Positions 38,252 through 47,332 of a stretch of DNA of 64,000 bases are shown here, piece after piece. The position numbers and the translations under genes were made by a program. Under the pieces are notes generated by a model. That model was not told the DNA's origin. It saw nothing but the letters and a program-made list of their open reading frames with translations, and did no database searches. Numbering within the stretch: position 1 is the first letter of the stretch; each line of letters starts with the position of its first letter. The DNA comes from Peribacillus sp. ACCC06369 (lineage in GTDB: Bacteria; Bacillota; Bacilli; Bacillales; DSM-1321), in the NCBI RefSeq assembly GCF_030348945.1, contig NZ_JAUCEN010000002.1, forward strand, positions 806,001 to 870,000, written 5' to 3'.

Positions 38252-38869
38252 ATGGAGAGGAAGAATCGGTTGGTTTTTACCAGATCGAATGCTGGTACTA
38301 AACGAAAATTCGATGAAGCAATCACCATTTTGGAATATAGCTTAATGCTTGTCGAATTTTTTGAATTAGAAGAATTCAATAATATAATTGCCGGCCAGTT
38401 AAAGCTGATTCTATGTGAAACGAAAAATACGCGTATAAAGCGGGAAAAGGTCACCATTGATCATTCCTTAATAAAGAAAATCAATCCTAATCCGAAATTG
38501 TATCCCATTAAAGACTCAATTCAATTGAGCAATGTTGATATTCCCGAAGTCATTTTCGATTACACTAAGCAGAGGATCGAGTTAAAGCTTTGGAGAAATC
38601 AAATTATCTATAAAACCAATATCGAAGGAAAAATCCATGAAATTAAAATCATTGATTTTATTAAGGAAACAGCTAATAAGATTGGTGGGGCGCAAGCAGA
38701 ATCAAGTCTTCCTAATAAATCCATTATTGCGGATGCACATACCAAAATCATGTTAAGAGGTATAGCGAAAGGATTATTCAAATCCATCGGCAGGGATTAT
38801 AACGAGCATATTTCCATGAACCTTTCACATATCATCCAAAAAATAGAACAATCAAAAGCCACGGAATAG
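38252..38869 (+). CDS. Hypothetical protein (205 aa)
   Basis: ATG 38252 is preceded by GAGGGGTG, 17 bases upstream. The soluble product has a helical front ('AITILEYSLMLVEFFELEE'), a beta-rich middle and the box 'KIIDFIKETANKIGGAQAE'. That box resembles the 'ANK-GGAHV' stretch seen in several uncharacterised bacterial proteins. No catalytic motif is clear. A hairpin at 38914-38946 ends the unit. Confidence 0.6.
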   Translation: MERKNRLVFTRSNAGTKRKFDEAITILEYSLMLVEFFELEEFNNIIAGQLKLILCETKNTRIKREKVTIDHSLIKKINPNPKLYPIKDSIQLSNVDIPEVIFDYTKQRIELKLWRNQIIYKTNIEGKIHEIKIIDFIKETANKIGGAQAESSLPNKSIIADAHTKIMLRGIAKGLFKSIGRDYNEHISMNLSHIIQKIEQSKATE

Positions 38870-38913
38870 GTGCTTATAAAATGGTGGCTGTCATTTTGGC
38901 AAGTAGACAAAGA

Positions 38914-38946
38914 AAAAGAAGGACTTTTGGCCAAGTCCTTCTTGCT
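38914..38946 (+). terminator. Terminator
   Basis: AAGAAGGACTT-TTGGCC-AAGTCCTTCTT. Weak T tract. 38947-39285 holds no supported gene besides the ydhK leader. Confidence 0.7.
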
Positions 38947-39285
38947 TGATTTTCAATTAATCCCCGACAGACCTCTTTCAATAAACCTTCTCTTTTTCTC
39001 CGCTAGAACTACAATCGGTGATATGGCATTCACTGTTATTACTTGTTATTAAATGATTGGCTTAACTAAAAGAAAGACGATTTTTTCTATCTGCGGCAGA
39101 AAAGTTCGTCAACTTTACATACCTTTAATTATCTTATAGGACATTAGGTGGGATGCTGTCAGGTACATTCATAATAAGGGCAGGATTTTGCAATATAAGC
39201 TCCGTTCTTTGATCATTCAGTGTACTCCACAATTTCTGCATATTTGATTGGTAAGATGGATGTAAATCTTAAAGGAGGTTTTTCC

Positions 39286-39858
39286 ATGTTGAAAAAAAGA
39301 ACAAAAATGCCAATCATTTTATCATTATTGGTAGCCCTGTTTTTAGCCCTCGGCGCATGCTCCAACAGCGAAGATCGAAACAAAGAAAATAAAGAAGAAA
39401 AGGAACATAGTGGAATGGACATGAACCATTCTAGTTCAGGAGAAGTTCCTAAAGGATTAAAAACTGCTGAAAATCCAACCTATCAAGTTGGAAGCCAAGC
39501 GATTATCGAATCAGGTCATATGGAAGGTATGAAGGGGACAAAAGCAACTATAGTGGGTGCCTATGATACGACTGTCTATGCTATTTCGTATACGCCTGCA
39601 ACTGGCGGAGAAAAAGTGGAAAATCATAAATGGATCATTCACGAAGAAATCAAAGACGCGGGTGAGAAAACGTATGAACCCGGAGCAGAGGTTACAGTAA
39701 ATGCCTCTCATATGGAAGGGATGAACGGGGTAGCCGCTGAAATTGAATCTGCTGAAAAAACGACTGTTTATATGGTCGATTTCACTCCGACTACGGGAGG
39801 AGAAAAAGTGAAGAACCATAAATGGGTAACGGAAAGTGAATTATCAGAGTCTGAATGA
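39286..39858 (+). CDS. ydhK: DUF1541 lipoprotein YdhK
   Basis: A 190-residue lipoprotein. Start ATG 39286 has AAAGGAGG; an upstream in-frame start at 39220 lacks one. The lipobox is 'LALGACSN' (Cys about 25). A His/Met-rich stretch ('SGMDMNHSS') comes next, then two DUF1541 repeats of about 60 residues, each with 'SHMEGM.G' or 'GHMEGMKG' and 'VENHKW'/'VKNHKW'. The His-Met motifs suggest metal, perhaps copper, binding outside the cell; this is an inference. Single gene. Confidence 0.9.
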   Translation: MLKKRTKMPIILSLLVALFLALGACSNSEDRNKENKEEKEHSGMDMNHSSSGEVPKGLKTAENPTYQVGSQAIIESGHMEGMKGTKATIVGAYDTTVYAISYTPATGGEKVENHKWIIHEEIKDAGEKTYEPGAEVTVNASHMEGMNGVAAEIESAEKTTVYMVDFTPTTGGEKVKNHKWVTESELSESE

Positions 39859-39890
39859 TTTAGTACAATGATTTGCAAATCGGAAGAAGA

Positions 39891-39925
39891 AAAAAGGAAT
39901 GGCAAACAAGCCATTCCTTTTTTTG
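39891..39925 (+). terminator. Terminator after ydhK
   Basis: AAAAAGGAATGGC-AAACAA-GCCATTCCTTTTTTT. Confidence 0.88.
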
Positions 39926-39996
39926 TTGTATTGGATTGTAAAACTTCAGTATCTGTTAATATGGATTTATCAGAAATATAAAAATGGGGTGCGGGT

Positions 39997-40479
39997 ATGG
40001 TGATTGGATTAACTATTAGACCTTTTATGGAGAATGACTATGAGGCGCTGAGCAACTATTGTTTACCTATAGAACAAGCAATCTATACTTCTTTACCTTT
40101 GAAAGTTATCGAAGACTTCAGGAAAGATAACTATAACCTTCCCATGGTCATATATTTAAATGAGGATTTGATTGGTTGTTTTGCCTTATATACGGATAAA
40201 GCGGGAAATCAATATACAAGTAATGAGAAAGCCATTCTTCTAAAATCATTCTCCTTGGATTCACGCCATCAGAAAAAGGGGCTAGCTTTTAAGGCCTTAA
40301 AAGTGTTGCCTGAAATGATCAAACTAAGCCATCCTGATAAAAATGAGATTATTCTAACGGTGCATCATTCAAATATTCCAGCGATAAATTTATATAAAAA
40401 AGCTGGATTCGTTGATAAGGGATACAGATTTAACGGGGAAGACGGGGAGGAATTAATTTTCCACCTTACACTGGATTAA
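39997..40479 (+). CDS. GNAT-family N-acetyltransferase
   Basis: A 160-residue GNAT acetyltransferase. Acetyl-CoA-binding motif A is 'LDSRHQKKGLAFKAL' (a variant of Q/RxxGxG/A) and motif B is 'HHSNIPAINLYKKAGF'. The substrate is not predictable. ATG 39997 follows GGGGTGCGGG, a mediocre site. Single gene. Confidence 0.85.
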   Translation: MVIGLTIRPFMENDYEALSNYCLPIEQAIYTSLPLKVIEDFRKDNYNLPMVIYLNEDLIGCFALYTDKAGNQYTSNEKAILLKSFSLDSRHQKKGLAFKALKVLPEMIKLSHPDKNEIILTVHHSNIPAINLYKKAGFVDKGYRFNGEDGEELIFHLTLD

Positions 40480-40605
40480 GGGAACTTTAGATAACTTCCG
40501 GAATGCTAAGGAAACGGGAATCTCCCATGGTACCTTGACCCGATATTAATGGAATTTAACTTAACGTCCTTAAACAGTCAGCTTAAAAATGAAAGAGTGG
40601 TTAAA

Positions 40606-40639
40606 CGAAAAATAAGCATCTTAACGATGCTTATTTTTG
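40606..40639. terminator. Bidirectional terminator
   Basis: AAAAATAAGCATC-TTAAC-GATGCTTATTTTT between the GNAT gene and the convergent RMD1-family gene. Confidence 0.85.
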
Positions 40640-40718
40640 GGGGGATATTCCAACCGAACCTATCATGCAGGGGAATTTTCTTAATAATTCATGATATGGA
40701 TAGGGGTTAATTCAGAAT

Positions 40719-41555
40719 TCATGGTATCCATCCTACAATTTCTAAAATCGTCAGGACAATCTCAAAGACAATGAGAATCACAATGATCCATTCAACGAAG
40801 AGGCCCCTGATCGAATGGCTGATGTTAGAAAATCCATCCATAATGTTATATAAAATTTCCGTTTTACTTTTCAAGATTTTATACCGATCATTCAATTCAA
40901 AAAAATCCAGCATGCTGTCATAAAATTCGCCGGCAATGCTGCTTGTCCATGTAATATCAGGTTTATCCAGAATCATTATATACGCTAGGGTATTATACTC
41001 GTGACGTACGATTTTTGCGGTCGTCCTCGCTAGTTCCTTGTTGCCGATTCTCAGCTTGCCCTTTTCTAGTCGGTCTATCATGGCTTCGAGCTTGTCGTGG
41101 ATTTTCCCGAGTTGCTCCTCAGTTTTTTCGAGTGCCACCGATTTTGCGAGAACAGTGGAAATTAATTCAGGGTAGAAAAATTCATATTTAGGCACAACTA
41201 CATATTCGTCTGTCAACTTGATGTTTTCAGTTTCACTGAAGTGAAGGCTGTAATCGTCTGTGTATCTATCTACATTTACGAGATCAATGTCTGGCTCGAA
41301 AGAACGGATATAGGCAGCAAATACCTTTATCTCATCCACGTGTGAGTAATTAATGAAGACAATGCTGCCAAAGGAAAAAACCAGTACCTGTTGAGAATCG
41401 TTTACATTCTTATTAAGGATGGAATTTAGAATATCGCCTTTAAGGATTAAAGGCTCTTCCCAGGTGAATTTTTTAGGAATGCCGCAATGAATGGCGATTT
41501 TGTTTAAATCAATTTCATTAGTGATTGCAAATGCTTTAAAGGTAATTGGTTTCAT
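40719..41555 (-). CDS. RMD1/DUF155 family membrane protein
   Basis: A 278-residue protein with the DUF155 (RMD1) domain and a C-terminal membrane helix (about 250-275, 'WIIVILIVFEIVLTILEIV'). Family marks: 'VLVFSFGSIVFINY', 'ISTVLAKSVALEKTEEQL' and the helical 'LRIGNKELARTTAKIVRHEY'. In yeast, RMD1 relatives are needed for meiotic divisions and mitochondrial organisation; the bacterial role is unknown. ATG at 41555; AGAGAGTGAT upstream is the ribosome site. Confidence 0.78.
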   Translation of the reverse strand: MKPITFKAFAITNEIDLNKIAIHCGIPKKFTWEEPLILKGDILNSILNKNVNDSQQVLVFSFGSIVFINYSHVDEIKVFAAYIRSFEPDIDLVNVDRYTDDYSLHFSETENIKLTDEYVVVPKYEFFYPELISTVLAKSVALEKTEEQLGKIHDKLEAMIDRLEKGKLRIGNKELARTTAKIVRHEYNTLAYIMILDKPDITWTSSIAGEFYDSMLDFFELNDRYKILKSKTEILYNIMDGFSNISHSIRGLFVEWIIVILIVFEIVLTILEIVGWIP

Positions 41556-42030
41556 TTATATCACTCTCTTCAGCAAATTGGTCTTGTTTCGATTTTATTC
41601 TTTTCTTACAAAAACATGCTTGAAGAATTCTTGAAGGTAGAAAAAAGTTTACTGACAGATCAAGTTGATAAAGATAGTGATACTGATGATTTGATAACTA
41701 ATCAAAAAATATAAAAGTGTATAAGTAAGAGGGCGATGCCGGTAAATGGATCGTCCTTCTTTATTTTGCTTGTTTATATGGCCTTCCTTCATGCCAATAC
41801 TGATCCTTTCAGTTATGTCATTACTGAACCTTTACAAAACATTTAAAAGTTCATGAAAACTTTACTTTTATTTACAGAATTCTCATATTGATGTCAATAT
41901 TCAGTAATACATGTTTGTTATAATCGATTGACGGTTTTAAAAGTAATTGGAAAGGGTCTTCTAAAAATCCTTCATTTACAGATAAGTAGCAAGCTGATTG
42001 AAGATGACTGAATAGTAGGAGTGAACAAAA
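41556..42030. other. Gap without supported gene
   Basis: Holds a 32-codon frame (about 41613-41711) without ribosome site, a weak hairpin with T run near 41727-41763, and AT-rich sequence that must include the promoter of the glycosyltransferase cluster. Confidence 0.5.
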
Positions 42031-43215
42031 ATGGAGGAATCTATAAATCTATATGAGCTTACATTTAGTGAAAAAGATAGATATGTAATCATTACGAATG
42101 CTTATCCACATGAAGATCAGTTATATCGGAATGGGTTCATCCACCGAAGAGTAAAGGCTTATCTGGATGAGGGTTTGAAGGTTGATGTCTTTGTTTTGCA
42201 TCCTGCCTATAAAAAAGCAGAAAAGTATACGTATGAAGATGTGCCTGTTTATCGAGGAACTGAACAGCATCTACGCATTTTCTTAAATCATAAAGTACAT
42301 AAAAAAGCGCTCATTCATTTTGTTAATCCAAAAATGGTGCAAGCGATTAAAGAAACAAATACCGATTTACCGATTATCACCTGGATACATGGATTTGAAA
42401 CGGAGGCATGGCATAGAAGATGGTTTAATTTTCTTGAAAGCCCTGAAAGCTTACGGAAGATACTTGAAATGTCGGACGACTATTATGAAGCACAGCTTTC
42501 TTTTATGAATTGGTTTTATCAAACGAATGAATTGGATACAACTTTTGTCCATATTTCCAAATGGTTCAAAGAACATATCGCGGAATGTGATGCGAGAGCA
42601 GAATCAAAAAATTCAGTGATCATTCCTAATGTAATCGATGACAACCTGTTTACCTTTATTGAGAAGCCAGTTGAGATGCGGACAAAAGTACTTTCAATCA
42701 GGCCGTACGCTTCACGAAAATACGCCAATGATTTATCGGTGAAAGCAGTGCTGGAACTATCGAAGAGACCGTATTTCGATAAATTGGAATTTGCATTTCA
42801 TGGTGATGGAAAATTGTTCGATCAAACAGTTGAGCCAATCCGGAATTTTGAGAATGTTACGATTCATAAAGGTTTCCTCTCTCAGGAGCAAATAGCTTCA
42901 TTACATAAGGAGTATGGAATTTTCCTTTGCCCGACCCGGTTGGATTCTCAAGGCGTTTCTATGTGTGAGGCAATGTCCAGTGGGCTAGTGCCGATTTCAA
43001 CAGATATCACGGCCATCCCGGAATTCGTTAAACACGACGTTTCTGGTCTTCTTACAAAACCTGAGTCTCCTATCGAAATTGCCGATGCAATAGAGCGCTT
43101 ATATTACAACTCGGACGTATTCTTGAGAGTGTCAAAACAAGCATCGCAGTCGATTCGGGATAAATGCGCCGTAGATGTTGTCATTAAAAGAGAATTGGAG
43201 ATTATTCAAGGTTAA
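42031..43215 (+). CDS. Glycosyltransferase, GT4 type
   Basis: A 394-residue GT-B fold glycosyltransferase without membrane helices. The C-terminal nucleotide-sugar site reads 'CPTRLDSQGVSMCEAMSSGL' (the E-x7-E box of family GT4), with 'HGDGKLFDQTV' before it. ATG 42031 has GGAG nine bases upstream. It is first in a row of three genes (gap 20 bases, then 37). The cluster probably makes a cell-surface glycan or glycosylates a spore or surface protein; the acceptor is not known. Confidence 0.85.
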   Translation: MEESINLYELTFSEKDRYVIITNAYPHEDQLYRNGFIHRRVKAYLDEGLKVDVFVLHPAYKKAEKYTYEDVPVYRGTEQHLRIFLNHKVHKKALIHFVNPKMVQAIKETNTDLPIITWIHGFETEAWHRRWFNFLESPESLRKILEMSDDYYEAQLSFMNWFYQTNELDTTFVHISKWFKEHIAECDARAESKNSVIIPNVIDDNLFTFIEKPVEMRTKVLSIRPYASRKYANDLSVKAVLELSKRPYFDKLEFAFHGDGKLFDQTVEPIRNFENVTIHKGFLSQEQIASLHKEYGIFLCPTRLDSQGVSMCEAMSSGLVPISTDITAIPEFVKHDVSGLLTKPESPIEIADAIERLYYNSDVFLRVSKQASQSIRDKCAVDVVIKRELEIIQG

Positions 43216-43235
43216 TAGAGGGGAGTTTTTTCAAT

Positions 43236-43559
43236 ATGGACGAACGAAACGGATATTGGAAAACTATGTATGAGGAACTTGAATTACAAATGAAAGACAT
43301 GATGTCCATGACATTGGAGCTCATAGAGGGCAATAGCACTGAAAAACAAAACATTATCGAGAAGGTTACAAAAGAAAATAATATATTGCGAGAAGAATTA
43401 GAAAAAAGTAAGGTAGCCCAACAAGAAAATATTAAGCTAAACAAAGAGATACGAAGACTTAAGTTATTGGAACACAAATTTAATGTTACATATGTTGGGA
43501 AATTCACGTTGAAATATCTTGCACTTAAATCATCAATTAAGGAACAAATAAAGAAATAA
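43236..43559 (+). CDS. Coiled-coil protein of the glycosyltransferase cluster (107 aa)
   Basis: Starts at ATG 43236, RBS GAGGGGAG. Residues about 10-80 form a long heptad coiled coil ('KENNILREELEKSKVAQQEN'). The C-terminus 'YVGKFTLKYLALKSSI' resembles the end of the next glycosyltransferase ('KMGKMTFKYWDLRKRL'), where it also follows a coiled coil. The protein may therefore be a scaffold that copies that tail and pairs with the enzyme. No known family. Confidence 0.65.
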   Translation: MDERNGYWKTMYEELELQMKDMMSMTLELIEGNSTEKQNIIEKVTKENNILREELEKSKVAQQENIKLNKEIRRLKLLEHKFNVTYVGKFTLKYLALKSSIKEQIKK

Positions 43560-43596
43560 AAATTCATATCAGATTTCAGTCATTGGAGTGAAAACT

Positions 43597-45390
43597 TTGA
43601 ATTCACATGAAATAGCAGAAAACAGAAAAATGAAGGTACTTTTATTTGGCTTTATTGACATGAATTCAATGGATGGATCTGCAGTATTTTTATCTTCCTT
43701 AGCATCGACTATTGCGTTAGACCCTAACATCGAGGTTGATTTACTTTTAGCTAGCCCGGTAAAACGCGATATCTTAATTCAACCTCTTGAGAAATTTAAT
43801 AATATAACCATTCTAAATCCTTTTGTTGATCCTTTTTTTAATGCCACCGATGATGAATGGGTAAAAAAAGGTGTCATTAATTTTGATATTGCTGAAATGC
43901 TCATTTCTCATTATTGGAGTCAAAATGAATATGATTGGCTATTTGTCAGAAGCATAGAGACTGTGGAAAAAATAGCAAGGCATAAACATATCATAAATAA
44001 TACCTTAGTTTATGCTACAGGCTTGACTCACATAGGGCAGGATGTTAATGAAGAAAAATTTGAGAGCATCAAAAATATATATGATCAGTGTGCGTATTTC
44101 TTATGTCAAACAGAAGAGATGTGCGAATTTGTAATTGAGATTCTTAATTTGAATAAAGAAAAAAACAAAGTTTCCCTGCTTACTCCGATGATACCAAACG
44201 TTGAATCAGCGGGAGGGGAGACCCGGTTAAAAAACAAACTTGTATATACAGGCAAATTCGACCCCGATTGGAAGACCATTCCGATCATTACTGCTTTTAA
44301 AGAATTAAAACGCGAGATTCCGAATCTATCACTTGATATTGCGGGGGATAAATTCAAATGGGTTAAAGATGATTCTCAGTTTAAGGAAGAAGCGGCATAC
44401 CTCCTTAAAAATACGGAAGGACTTACATGGTACGGGGCAATGACAAGGGAGAATGCCCAACAATTAATCGTGAACAGTGATATTGGGATAACCTGGAGAA
44501 GTGAGGCAATGGACAGCAGTCTGGAACTGTCCACAAAGCTATTGGAGTACGGAATTTTAAGGAAGGCGGTAATAATGAATCCAACCAAAATGCATATTAA
44601 GCTTTTTGGCGAAGATTACCCCTTATATGCTGTTACAGAGAAGGATTTCCGTGACGCAGTCAAATTAGCGCTATGTAATAAGGATATATATGAGGTTGCG
44701 GCAAAACGGATGTATCAAGTCAGCAGGCAGTTTTTGTTTTCGGAAGCATTAAAAAAATTGCAAGGGCTATTATGGAGCGGACGTATAACAGATTATATGA
44801 ATCAAAGTGGAAATAGGCATTTTTATATTGATGAAGATGACTTTGATGAACTGAATAAGCATGCACCATCAAATCAGGTGAAAAAATTGCCTGCAGATTT
44901 TAATGTTGAAGAAGTTTTCACCTATATTGTCAAAAACACACCTGAAGAATTAAAACGGGTCGGAAAAATTTTTAAACTGTCTGAATTCGGTCAAATCATT
45001 CAAGCAGAAAAAGCAGGTTGTTTTACCTTCCTCCACATCCATAAAAGTTATGGAAACTTTGAACGGAATTTTCAAAATAACATGGCATATTTAAAAACCA
45101 TAGGATCTGAAACCAATGGCACTCCTAAATTAAAACCAAAGAACCTGGAAATTCCAATGATAGAACGGGTAATTGTTGAAAAAGAAAAATATGTTATGAA
45201 AGCGAAAAATAAAGAACTTGTTAAAGAAGTAAAGCAATTAAAAAAACTGAACGCCGTTCAACTTAAACAAATTACTAAGTTAGAAAAACAAAACTTGGCA
45301 CTTGGACGTAAATACGATTCACTTTCGAAGTCGAAAATGGGTAAAATGACATTCAAGTATTGGGATTTAAGAAAAAGGCTTAACTTTTAA
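43597..45390 (+). CDS. Glycosyltransferase with C-terminal coiled coil (597 aa)
   Basis: Large GT-B glycosyltransferase. The N-terminal domain ('MKVLLFGFIDMNSMDGSAVF') and the C-terminal 'YTGKFDPDWKTIPIITAFKE' and 'WRSEAMDSSLELSTKLLEYG' show the GT4-like fold up to about residue 400. A linker follows, then a coiled coil from about 540 ('KNKELVKEVKQLKKLN', 'QITKLEKQNLALGRKYD'), ending in 'SKMGKMTFKYWDLRKRL'. TTG 43597 fits GGAG best; GTG 43588 is too close. Last gene of the cluster, ended by a hairpin at 45462. Confidence 0.8.
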   Translation: MNSHEIAENRKMKVLLFGFIDMNSMDGSAVFLSSLASTIALDPNIEVDLLLASPVKRDILIQPLEKFNNITILNPFVDPFFNATDDEWVKKGVINFDIAEMLISHYWSQNEYDWLFVRSIETVEKIARHKHIINNTLVYATGLTHIGQDVNEEKFESIKNIYDQCAYFLCQTEEMCEFVIEILNLNKEKNKVSLLTPMIPNVESAGGETRLKNKLVYTGKFDPDWKTIPIITAFKELKREIPNLSLDIAGDKFKWVKDDSQFKEEAAYLLKNTEGLTWYGAMTRENAQQLIVNSDIGITWRSEAMDSSLELSTKLLEYGILRKAVIMNPTKMHIKLFGEDYPLYAVTEKDFRDAVKLALCNKDIYEVAAKRMYQVSRQFLFSEALKKLQGLLWSGRITDYMNQSGNRHFYIDEDDFDELNKHAPSNQVKKLPADFNVEEVFTYIVKNTPEELKRVGKIFKLSEFGQIIQAEKAGCFTFLHIHKSYGNFERNFQNNMAYLKTIGSETNGTPKLKPKNLEIPMIERVIVEKEKYVMKAKNKELVKEVKQLKKLNAVQLKQITKLEKQNLALGRKYDSLSKSKMGKMTFKYWDLRKRLNF

Positions 45391-45461
45391 AAAGAAGGGA
45401 AAGGCTTTCCTGCAATTAAATTAGTAGACAAAAAAATACATCTGATCGATATTAGTCAAAT

Positions 45462-45501
45462 GAAAGCCCCTGAACGCTACCTAGCGTACAGGGGCCTTTG
45501 T
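45462..45501 (+). terminator. Terminator of the glycosyltransferase cluster
   Basis: AAAGCCCCTGAACGCTA-CC-TAGCGTACAGGGGCCTTT, a GC-rich hairpin. 45502-45664 contains a protein-like frame without a start ('NISDIIQIDPLSFWG'), perhaps a remnant. Confidence 0.8.
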
Positions 45502-45683
45502 CATTTAAATTGTAGAAAAGGAGCAGCAATTTCACAGTCTATCATTACTAAAAAAATTAAAACATGGACGTGAACTCAATAAAGAATCAGGGAAATACAA
45601 AGAAACTAACATTTCGGATATTATCCAAATAGACCCATTATCCTTTTGGGGTGTTAAAATATTCTGAAAAAGATGGAGGAGAT

Positions 45684-46172
45684 ATGATGGAGGAGAAAGT
45701 GCTAAAAGCGATTCAAGATGATTATCCAGATGCATTTGCATGGTGTTATGGATGTGGTCGTTTAAATAAAGGTGGTCATCATTTTCGAACCGGTTGGCAA
45801 GGAGCGCACACAAAGACAATTTATACACCAAGCCCAGAACATATCGCGATTCCAGGCTTTGTTTATGGAGGCTTGATTGCATCATTAATTGATTGTCATG
45901 GAACGGGTTCGGCTTCATTGGCATTACATCGTAAAAATGGGCATGAAGTTGGGGATGGAGTGGAGCCTCCAAGGTTTGTGACAGCTTCACTGAAAGTTGA
46001 GTTCGTCAAGCCAACCCCTAATGATGTGCCATTAATAGCCGTTGGGACGATTCATGAGGTTCATCCTAAGAAATGGAGAATCGAAACAGAAGTATTTGCT
46101 TTCGATAAACTCTGCGCCCGTGGGGAGGTAATCGCTGTGGTGATGCCAAGTACTTTTACAAGCAAAGAGTGA
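45684..46172 (+). CDS. Hotdog-fold thioesterase (PaaI-like)
   Basis: A 162-residue acyl-CoA thioesterase-type protein. The hotdog helix and its conserved acid lie in 'GFVYGGLIASLIDCHGTGSA', followed by the strand 'TASLKVEFVKPTPNDVPL'. An N-terminal 'CYGCGRLNKGGHHF' block, typical of this subgroup, may bind metal. ATG 45684 or 45687 both suit GGAGGA. The substrate is unknown. Ended by a hairpin near 46210. Confidence 0.82.
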   Translation: MMEEKVLKAIQDDYPDAFAWCYGCGRLNKGGHHFRTGWQGAHTKTIYTPSPEHIAIPGFVYGGLIASLIDCHGTGSASLALHRKNGHEVGDGVEPPRFVTASLKVEFVKPTPNDVPLIAVGTIHEVHPKKWRIETEVFAFDKLCARGEVIAVVMPSTFTSKE

Positions 46173-46206
46173 TTTTAATTAATGTAAACGTATTCAAAAG
46201 TAGAAT

Positions 46207-46240
46207 TAAAGGGCCGTCCAATTATTTGGACGGTTATTTA
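46207..46240 (+). terminator. Terminator
   Basis: GGCCGTCCAA-TTA-TTTGGACGGTTATTT. Confidence 0.6.
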
Positions 46241-46361
46241 GTGTATCTGAGTATCCATTTCAAGCATGTTATCACTGTAAAGTTACATGTAGCCGGAAAT
46301 CACAAGCGAATTGTCAAAAATATCAATATACTTACACTATAAGCAAAGGGAGGCCACAGAG

Positions 46362-46817
46362 ATGAAAATAAACGTAGAGATAGATGAGGAGGTCAAGGCG
46401 ATAGAGGTGCTTATCCGCAATCATGAATGGAATGAGGAAGTGCAGGAACTGATGGAGCGCTTGAAGGAGAGGAAAAGACCGTATTTTGTTGGCAGGAAAG
46501 GAGAAATGCAGCATGTCTTCCGCGCAGAAGAAATTATCTGTTTGTTCACAGAGCAAGATTCCATAATGGTGCGGACGAAACAGGGGACTTTCGAAATGAA
46601 AGAAAGATTATATGAACTGGAAATGGCCCTTCCAGGTAATCAGTTTGTACGATTGTCAAAGTCAGTGATTGCCAACTTAAATGAGTTAAGCCGATTCGAA
46701 GCATCTTTCAACGGGACCTTATGTGTGTATTTCCGATCAGGGGAAAAAGAATATGTTTCTCGGCACTATGTTCAAGGGATCAAGAAAGCATTTCAATGGA
46801 AAAGGAAGGGATTATGA
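46362..46817 (+). CDS. LytTR-family transcription regulator
   Basis: A 151-residue DNA-binding protein. A short N-terminal part is followed by a LytTR domain (about residues 50-145: 'HVFRAEEIICLFTEQDSI', 'QFVRLSKSVIANLNEL', 'RHYVQGIKKAF'), which binds target DNA as beta strands. There is no receiver domain, so it is not a two-component regulator. ATG 46362 has AAAGGGAGG. The stop overlaps the start of the DUF3021 gene (ATGA). Such LytTR-DUF3021 pairs are known in Firmicutes, where the membrane partner is thought to hold the regulator inactive. Confidence 0.88.
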   Translation: MKINVEIDEEVKAIEVLIRNHEWNEEVQELMERLKERKRPYFVGRKGEMQHVFRAEEIICLFTEQDSIMVRTKQGTFEMKERLYELEMALPGNQFVRLSKSVIANLNELSRFEASFNGTLCVYFRSGEKEYVSRHYVQGIKKAFQWKRKGL

Positions 46818-47233
46818 TGAAAACACTATTATTCCGTAGCTTTGTTGGGATTTGCTTTGGAGCACTCGTGATGGTGCTGACGTGTTTTGGAGTAATCGGA
46901 TTTGGGGAGGCCACTGCATTAGACAGTGAAATATTTGTGAAAAACGCGATTGGCTGCTTATTATGTGGCTGGTTCTTCAGCACGGCGACCATCTTATTTG
47001 AAATGGAAAAATGGAGTTTATTATCTCAAACCATTATGCACTTCCTGACTGTCAGCATACTTTACTTCATATTATCTTTCTTTGTTGGCTGGATTCCATT
47101 CAGCTTAAAAGGGTTAGCGATAGGCATTGGGATATTCATTCCTTTCTATGTGATCATCTGGGTTATTTTCTATCTTTATTTCCGCTATCAAGTGAAGATA
47201 TTGAATGATGGATTAGATAAGCGAGGGAATTGA
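46814..47233 (+). CDS. DUF3021 membrane protein
   Basis: A 139-residue protein with four membrane helices, starting at ATG 46814 (or 46817) over the LytTR stop. Helices 'FVGICFGALVMVLTCFGVI', 'AIGCLLCGWFFSTATILF', 'IMHFLTVSILYFILSFFV' and 'IGIFIPFYVIIWVIFYLY' and the box 'EMEKWSLLSQT' fit DUF3021. As the partner of the LytTR regulator it probably senses a membrane or envelope signal and controls it. The mechanism is inferred from the pairing. Confidence 0.85.
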   Translation: MMKTLLFRSFVGICFGALVMVLTCFGVIGFGEATALDSEIFVKNAIGCLLCGWFFSTATILFEMEKWSLLSQTIMHFLTVSILYFILSFFVGWIPFSLKGLAIGIGIFIPFYVIIWVIFYLYFRYQVKILNDGLDKRGN

Positions 47234-47286
47234 TGGGGGATGTACAAGGGATTGATCAGTTAGATTTAAATGTTCATTTACTTAAA

Positions 47287-47319
47287 CGACACCGCTCCCT
47301 ATTTGAACGGTGTCGCTTT
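47287..47319 (+). terminator. Terminator between convergent genes
   Basis: CGACACCG ... ACGGTGTCG with T-rich tail; serves the LytTR pair and perhaps nhaK on the other strand. Confidence 0.75.
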
Positions 47320-47332
47320 ATATTATATTTAA

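Noticed and set aside
38870..39052. A 60-codon plus-strand frame
   Set aside because: Starts at the stop of the previous gene and passes through a terminator hairpin; no ribosome site.
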